Shown piece by piece: positions 60,701 to 64,000 of a stretch of DNA of 64,000 nucleotides. Made by a program: the position numbers and the translations under genes. This DNA is from Trissonchulus latispiculum (lineage: Eukaryota; Nematoda; Enoplea; Enoplida; Ironidae): contig JASAND010021422.1 of NCBI GenBank assembly GCA_030248195.1, forward strand, positions 186,001 through 250,000, written 5' to 3'. How positions within the stretch are numbered: the stretch's first letter is position 1; each line of letters starts with the position of its first letter. The notes below the pieces were generated by a model that had not been told where the DNA came from, did no database searches, and saw only the letters and a list, made by a program, of their open reading frames with translations.

Positions 60701-61611
60701 ACGTATAGATACTTACAAAATAAGCTTGAATTGCAAAAGATTTCATACAAATTTTGCACCATTTCGAGGAGACATATTTGGAATAATAGACAATAAGTGA
60801 AGTGAAGTAAAGTTAATCAAATTACAATTTAGTAGTGACACAGGAACCCCAGCGGGGGGTCTGGTGGCCGATAAAAATTGAAGATTTTTTAAAATTAGCA
60901 ATAAAACCGTAATAGAAACGTTCACTTCTTTTACCTCTGTGGTCCAATTTTTCAGTGGGCAAACTGCTGGGCAAATTTAAATTTGAGTGGGCAAACTTTT
61001 GGCCGAGTGGGCAAATGCCCCCAATTTTGCCCAAAAAAAACCGTGGGGGGCACAATTTCGGAAGGTCTACCCCACCCCCTGTAAACATAGGTACAACGTA
61101 ACCAAAACGATGGGGCACACCAAGTACAGTCTACAGTTCTATTATGCCATGAGAAGAGCAACCCATGCCTTCAATTCTTTGCATTGCGTAACGGTGCTCC
61201 TCCCACAATACGCGAATGTTTTCCGCAGCATTTCGTGGTGGTGGTGGGCGGGGTCGAACTATGGACTCTTAATCAGAGACCGTTGCTAATGTTCCAGCAA
61301 CCCCAGAAACCAGTATACAGGTAACACATACATAACCAATTCTAATAACCGTATCAATGGCTGAGGTTAATCCATGATAGAACCAGAACATAGAGCGACT
61401 ACAAGGCACAGAAGAACTTTACACTGAAATAACAAAATTAGTATGAGCTGATCGGAAAAAGCAGCTTCTCTAGAATTCACAACAAACAGCCACTTACTGG
61501 CCAACGTGGAACCCGCCGGGGTTGAACTGTTGACGAGCCGAGGGCTGCCGCCTTCGAGCAGCACGTCAGCCAGACTGCTAGAGGCTACCACCTTTTGCTT
61601 CATTTCTCGAG
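45715..61611 (-). CDS. PHF20: PHF20/MBD-R2-like chromatin protein, 12 exons, 5' end outside
   Basis: Exons from 5': 61498-61611, 59314-59754, 58684-58966, 58064-58251, 56754-57359, 55431-55694, 53045-53416, 49132-49793, 48663-48765, 47846-48042, 46514-46637, 45715-45824; 1153 residues in one frame. Seen in order (numbering of the visible part): Ser/Pro-rich region; CxxC...H module A (C287, C290, H320, H326); Pro/Arg/Ser-rich linker with RARRGRPPL (AT-hook-like); module B (C572, C575, H608, H614); C2H2 finger (C651, C656, H669, H674); KRK/E-rich coil and acidic run; PHD finger (C963, C965, C977, C980, H985, C988, C1003, C1006); then GRLSRV...[14 protein letters not shown] and a leucine-rich C-terminus. 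In flies and mammals this family belongs to the NSL/MOF H4K16-acetyltransferase complex; its PHD reads H3K4 methylation. The Tudor/MBD N-terminus is not in view. The first listed exon starts with a split codon after TTTTTTCAG. Confidence 0.88.
46830..47300. repeat. Degenerate GGATTAAA-rich repeat
   Basis: Many copies of AATCCGTTTAATCC / GGATTAAACGGATTAAAAT in both orientations, with AAAGAAACAG/CTGTTTCTTTAA spacers. It lies in the intron between 46514-46637 and 47846-48042. Confidence 0.7.
50020..50891. mobile_element. Foldback with long near-perfect arms
   Basis: Arms of about 185 bases (50020-50206 and 50707-50891) are inverse copies: ACAAGTAGGAAAAATGCTCC, ATGAGGGTCAACATTTAAAT, GATGTAACTGGCTAATATGA, TTTCTCTTGGGCTCATATTG and their complements. 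A 500-bp centre has no transposase. It lies in the intron between 53045-53416 and 49132-49793 of the PHF20-like gene. Confidence 0.88.
50935..52090. repeat. 148-bp satellite array with 3-unit higher-order period
   Basis: Eight units spaced exactly 148 bases; the phrase GAACCAGGAACTGGTTCAAC (or a one-base variant) starts near 51016, 51164, 51312, 51460, 51608, 51756, 51904 and 52052. Variants return every third unit: AGCAGCTTG with AATATCAGCC, then AATACCAGCC, then CATGTCCAATGACC, so units 1/4, 2/5 and 3/6 are most alike (444-bp period). Because 148 is not a multiple of three, the many similar frames on both strands are repeat artefacts. Confidence 0.92.
52091..52375. repeat. Second tandem repeat, 176-bp period
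   Basis: Two copies of CGAGATACGGCGTCG ... GTGTTCAGCGACCCCGATTT ... CAAGGCCGAAAAACGCT, at about 52101 and 52277, joined to the 148-bp array through a shared TTGAACCAG...GAACCAG motif. Confidence 0.8.
53681..53704. repeat. ATGG microsatellite
   Basis: About six ATGG units in an intron of the PHF20-like gene. Confidence 0.85.
54380..55375 (-). mobile_element. 5'-truncated LINE fragment (LINE 2), frameshifted
   Basis: Two frames on the minus strand encode the C-terminal part of a reverse transcriptase of a different family from LINE 1. Upstream: [20 protein letters not shown] (55119 side). Downstream (54601-55074): [50 protein letters not shown]. The two are out of frame with each other near 55080-55130. 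The YxDD core is absent. Its 5' end lies only about 55 bases past the 55431 donor of the host exon. Confidence 0.85.
57546..57914 (+). mobile_element. tRNA-derived SINE with TTTACC tail
   Basis: Head: GACAGGCCGAGTGGTCTACG (A box, Leu/Ser-like) and GTGCTTCGATCCCCGGAGAC (B box). The body ends with a direct repeat TGTCCTGTGGCAGGACGGAG (about 57839 and 57858) and CTCCTGGGGTAAACCTTTAC, then TTTACCT repeats. It lies in the intron between exons 58064-58251 and 56754-57359. Confidence 0.75.
58008..58045. repeat. Solo end of AAGAGTACATAATA family
   Basis: GTCATACTCTTATGTATTAT and GTACTCTTG, inverse of the terminal repeat at 28919 and 29668. It starts just after the donor of exon 58064-58251. Confidence 0.65.
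59865..59936 (-). tRNA. tRNA-like cloverleaf, anticodon position AGA, probable SINE head
   Basis: All stems pair: acceptor GCCTGAG/CTCAGGC, D arm GCTC/GAGC, anticodon TTGGC/GCCAA, T arm GTGGG/CCCAC. The loop CTAGATC puts AGA at 59901-59903, with U37-equivalent T where a purine is usual. The CCAAAGGTTGTGGG stretch resembles tRNA-Arg. A Ser(AGA) tRNA would need a long variable arm, which is missing. Partial homology with 44690-45340 beyond the tRNA part points to a SINE. Confidence 0.45.
60325..61060. repeat. GTGGGCAAATTT-repeat element
   Basis: GTGGGCAAATTTAGG/GTGGGCAAATTTAAA units cluster at 60365-60430 and again at 60955-61020, bordered by CAGGGGGGGGGGCAGG and CCGTGGGGGGCAC. The interior has GGGGGGCGCAGCCCCCC near 60600. 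It lies in an intron of the PHF20-like gene. Confidence 0.55.
61235..61300 (-). tRNA. Possible tRNA-like remnant
   Basis: On the minus strand, CATAGTTCGACCCCGCC looks like a B box and GGTCTCTGATTAAGAGTCC like an anticodon arm with one mismatch. The A box is poor and the acceptor arms do not pair. Confidence 0.25.
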
Positions 61612-62515
61612 CTGAAAAAACCCACAATTAACAATCAACAAAAATCAATACATATTTAAAAAAAGTTCAAATGTATTGTATTAACAAAGAACCCGCAAAG
61701 CAAAATTTTGCTTAAGTTTCAACATTGTAAGACAATTTTAAACCTCAGGACCTTAAGGGAGCGCTTGCATTATCGAGAACGGCTCTCCTGAGTTCATTTT
61801 TCAACCAAGCCATTTCAAACTTTCATAGCAGGTGTCAAATATATACTAACAGTATGCAGAATTTGACAAATCCAAGGCTTGGCCTGCAACTTACACAACA
61901 GGTTTAAGCTTTCAAAACGGTGACATTCATTAACGGGTGAACGGAAATAGCTCAAATTTTGTATAAATAAATCAAATTCAGAGGCAATTTTTTCAGTTTT
62001 TTGATTTTATGTAATTTTGAGAATTTCATTAGATGTTGAAAGATTTTGTAAATCAATATTTCACGGAACATACGTACATATACGTTTTAAACAAAAACAA
62101 AAAATTACCCCTACGTTTACGTTATCTCTCCAATATGCCAAATTTCAGGCAAAGCATTTATAAGAAAATTAATTTGGAAAATTTTGAGCAAATCGCTTCT
62201 GTTTTGTACATATTATGCTTTTAATAAGTGGCATAGTGTATTTCATAAAATATAAACAAATCCAACAAAAAAGCGTCATGCAAAACCCTGTAGAATTCAT
62301 TTTCGAACGATCGTTTTTACTTTGCCATAAATGATGAAAATGAAACAAATAATAATGAAATGAAATCAACGTAAATTAGCTATATTTCATCGCTTGTAAC
62401 GTTTGATAGAAACCACGCACAGAAGAGATATGAACATCCTTTTAAAGCCTTTTTAGGCTCTTTCACTCCGTACATTCAAATTTATGACATGACGCTTAAA
62501 TAAAATTTTAATTTC
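61612..62515. other. Upstream intron or flank of PHF20-like gene, no exon seen
   Basis: AT-rich sequence. I see no Tudor- or MBD-like coding segment, so the missing 5' exons probably lie beyond the window end. Confidence 0.5.
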
Positions 62516-63863
62516 TTAAGGTGCTGGTATCGTTTTGTGCAGTGCTTTTGTGGGTATTTTTTGAAACGCCATAAGTTTCGCAATTTTGTGAGCTGGAAAG
62601 AGCTTTATACATCATTTTAAAGCTTATAATCTGCTTACGAAACTATTAAAAATCCCCAAAAAATAGCGAAAATTTTTTATGACATACTGACATCTGACAG
62701 GTTGAGTATAGACCAAAAATTTTTGAACATCGATTTCTCAAAACTGTGGAATGAGCCAAAATTTTTTCTTGTGTTGTCCTATAAAGGACATTCGTCACCT
62801 GAGAAGCAGAAAGTGCTAACTAACATTTTTACACTTTTGAGATATGGTCGTTCAAAGTTTTCGTTCTTTTGCAACCTAACAGTACTACTTAGAAAAATGC
62901 ATTCTTCGATGTTTGTAGTCTATTGATGGTAGAATTTTATCTGCAGTAAAATATTTTCAATTAAGCATGCCAAACTAGTGTAATGCGAAAAAAGCACTTA
63001 GTACTTTTTGCCTCACAATACAAAATTTAAATTTTTAGTGTTAAAATGGCTCACTTAGACTTTTTTGCCTCAAGAAAAAAATGTGTACTCGGATTTTTAT
63101 TGGAAATTTTACCTTGAGTAAAAGGTGCTAAGTAACATGAATTTGCTGTAACTTTCCCAATATACATCGGATCACTTAGGTTCTTTTGCCAAAAAATTCT
63201 ACAGGCTTTCTCATGCTGGTACACACCGTAACTCAATTTTGCCAAAAATGTTACTTAGCACTTTTTGCATCTGGGCCGACGATATGGGCCGAGGGACATT
63301 TTTTTGGATTTGGCTTAGCAGGTCTTAACGGTCAAGAAAATCCATTAAATGTGCGGTGACACGAAATTTCGCAACTTTGCATTGAGTTTTCTCGCAACTG
63401 GAGATGTTTTAGCTCAAACCAAGAAAAATGTCCCTCCGCAATAGTGCGAATTTTCATTTTGCCAAAAATCACGCGAATCCATTGGGTAGGTTTTGAGAAA
63501 TCGATGTTCAAAACAAAATAATCGCAGTTTTGCCAAAATGGTTTTTCGGCCAAATCTCTAGCTTAGAGCAACAAACTCCGGCTAATAAGCACTGATAAAA
63601 TGTGCAATGAGACTGTGTATCGATCGAGTATAAATAAACCAAAATTGTCCGTACGATTTGGCAGTAACTTTGAAAAAACTGATTTTCTCGAAAACGGCCA
63701 TTTTTGGCCACCAAAAATTTCCTATCTTTGCACCTAAAAATGCGGGACTGGTCCCAGAATGTTAAAGAGCACCGAAATAGTGCATTTGAAAAGTTTCATC
63801 CACTTTCAAAAAGAATTAAAGCCTATAGGGTCAAATTTACACAAAGTGATACCAGCACCTTAA
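62516..63863 (+). mobile_element. Complete TTAAGGTGCTGGTATC-family MITE
   Basis: TTAAGGTGCTGGTATC at 62516 and GATACCAGCACCTTAA ending 63863 are exact inverses, consistent with a TTAA target and 12-bp ends (GGTGCTGGTATC) as in piggyBac-type elements. It spans 1348 bases without a transposase frame. Related copies are at 781 and 14100-15450. Confidence 0.85.
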
Positions 63864-63914
63864 GCCATGTTGGTAGCTATCCATTTGTCAAAACATACTC
63901 GGCCAGCCTGGCAT

Positions 63915-64000
63915 TTTTTAGTGGGGGCCCCCCACTTTTCGGTTCCCCCCTCCACTTTTCGGAGCCCCCCCCCCCACTTTCGCCCCCCCCCCCACTTTTC
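63915..64000. repeat. C-rich tandem repeat at window edge
   Basis: Units of CCCCCCACTTTTCGG with expanding C runs continue to the end of the window. Confidence 0.8.

Noticed and set aside
1..64000. CRISPR arrays or prokaryotic operons
   Set aside because: No regularly spaced direct repeats with unique spacers and no operon structure; the intron-bearing genes show a eukaryotic genome.

Overview
This is a piece of a repeat-rich, AT-rich nuclear genome of an invertebrate animal. Genes carry spliceosomal introns (GT donors; acceptors mostly TTTCAG or TTTTAG), there are animal-type protein families, tRNA-derived SINEs, non-LTR retrotransposons and many inverted-repeat MITEs. I cannot fix the phylum: a major-sperm-protein domain gene and a sarcolamban-like micropeptide are compatible with an ecdysozoan, but neither is decisive.

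Two large multi-exon genes can be assembled completely or nearly so, both on the minus strand. (1) 28488-39415: a membrane-anchored type-B carboxylesterase, 11 exons, 703 residues, intact Ser/Glu/His triad. (2) 45715-61611: the 3' part (12 exons, 1153 residues) of a PHF20/MBD-R2-like chromatin reader, with a C2H2 finger, a PHD finger, the family's C-terminal region, and two related CxxC...HxxxxxH modules. Every exon junction in both genes keeps frame, and both total lengths divide by three.

Smaller genes: a single-exon MSP-domain protein (6640-7314, minus); a candidate two-exon 31-residue transmembrane micropeptide resembling sarcolamban/sarcolipin (21421-21655, plus); a secreted 95-residue peptide precursor with dibasic sites (25577-25864, plus); and a 69-residue single-pass membrane protein (26719-26928, plus).

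Much of the rest is mobile DNA, often nested. Main classes: foldback elements flanked by TTAA with G-run ends (2.9, 35.4-38.4, 44.8 kb); a TTAAGGTGCTGGTATC family (0.8, 14.1-15.4, 62.5-63.9 kb); an AAGAGTACATAATA foldback family (10.99-12.0, 25.1-25.5 kb plus fragments); a hAT-like element with an 8-bp target duplication (23.9-25.0 kb); a TATAGTCAAGCGGG-terminated element with a partial inverted copy 24 kb away; tRNA-derived SINEs; two 5'-truncated LINEs sitting in introns; and a 148-bp satellite with a three-unit higher-order period inside an intron of the PHF20-like gene. Long tracts at 1-6.6, 7.3-9.4, 12-14, 15.5-18.5, 39.4-42.6 and 61.6-62.5 kb contain no gene I can support.
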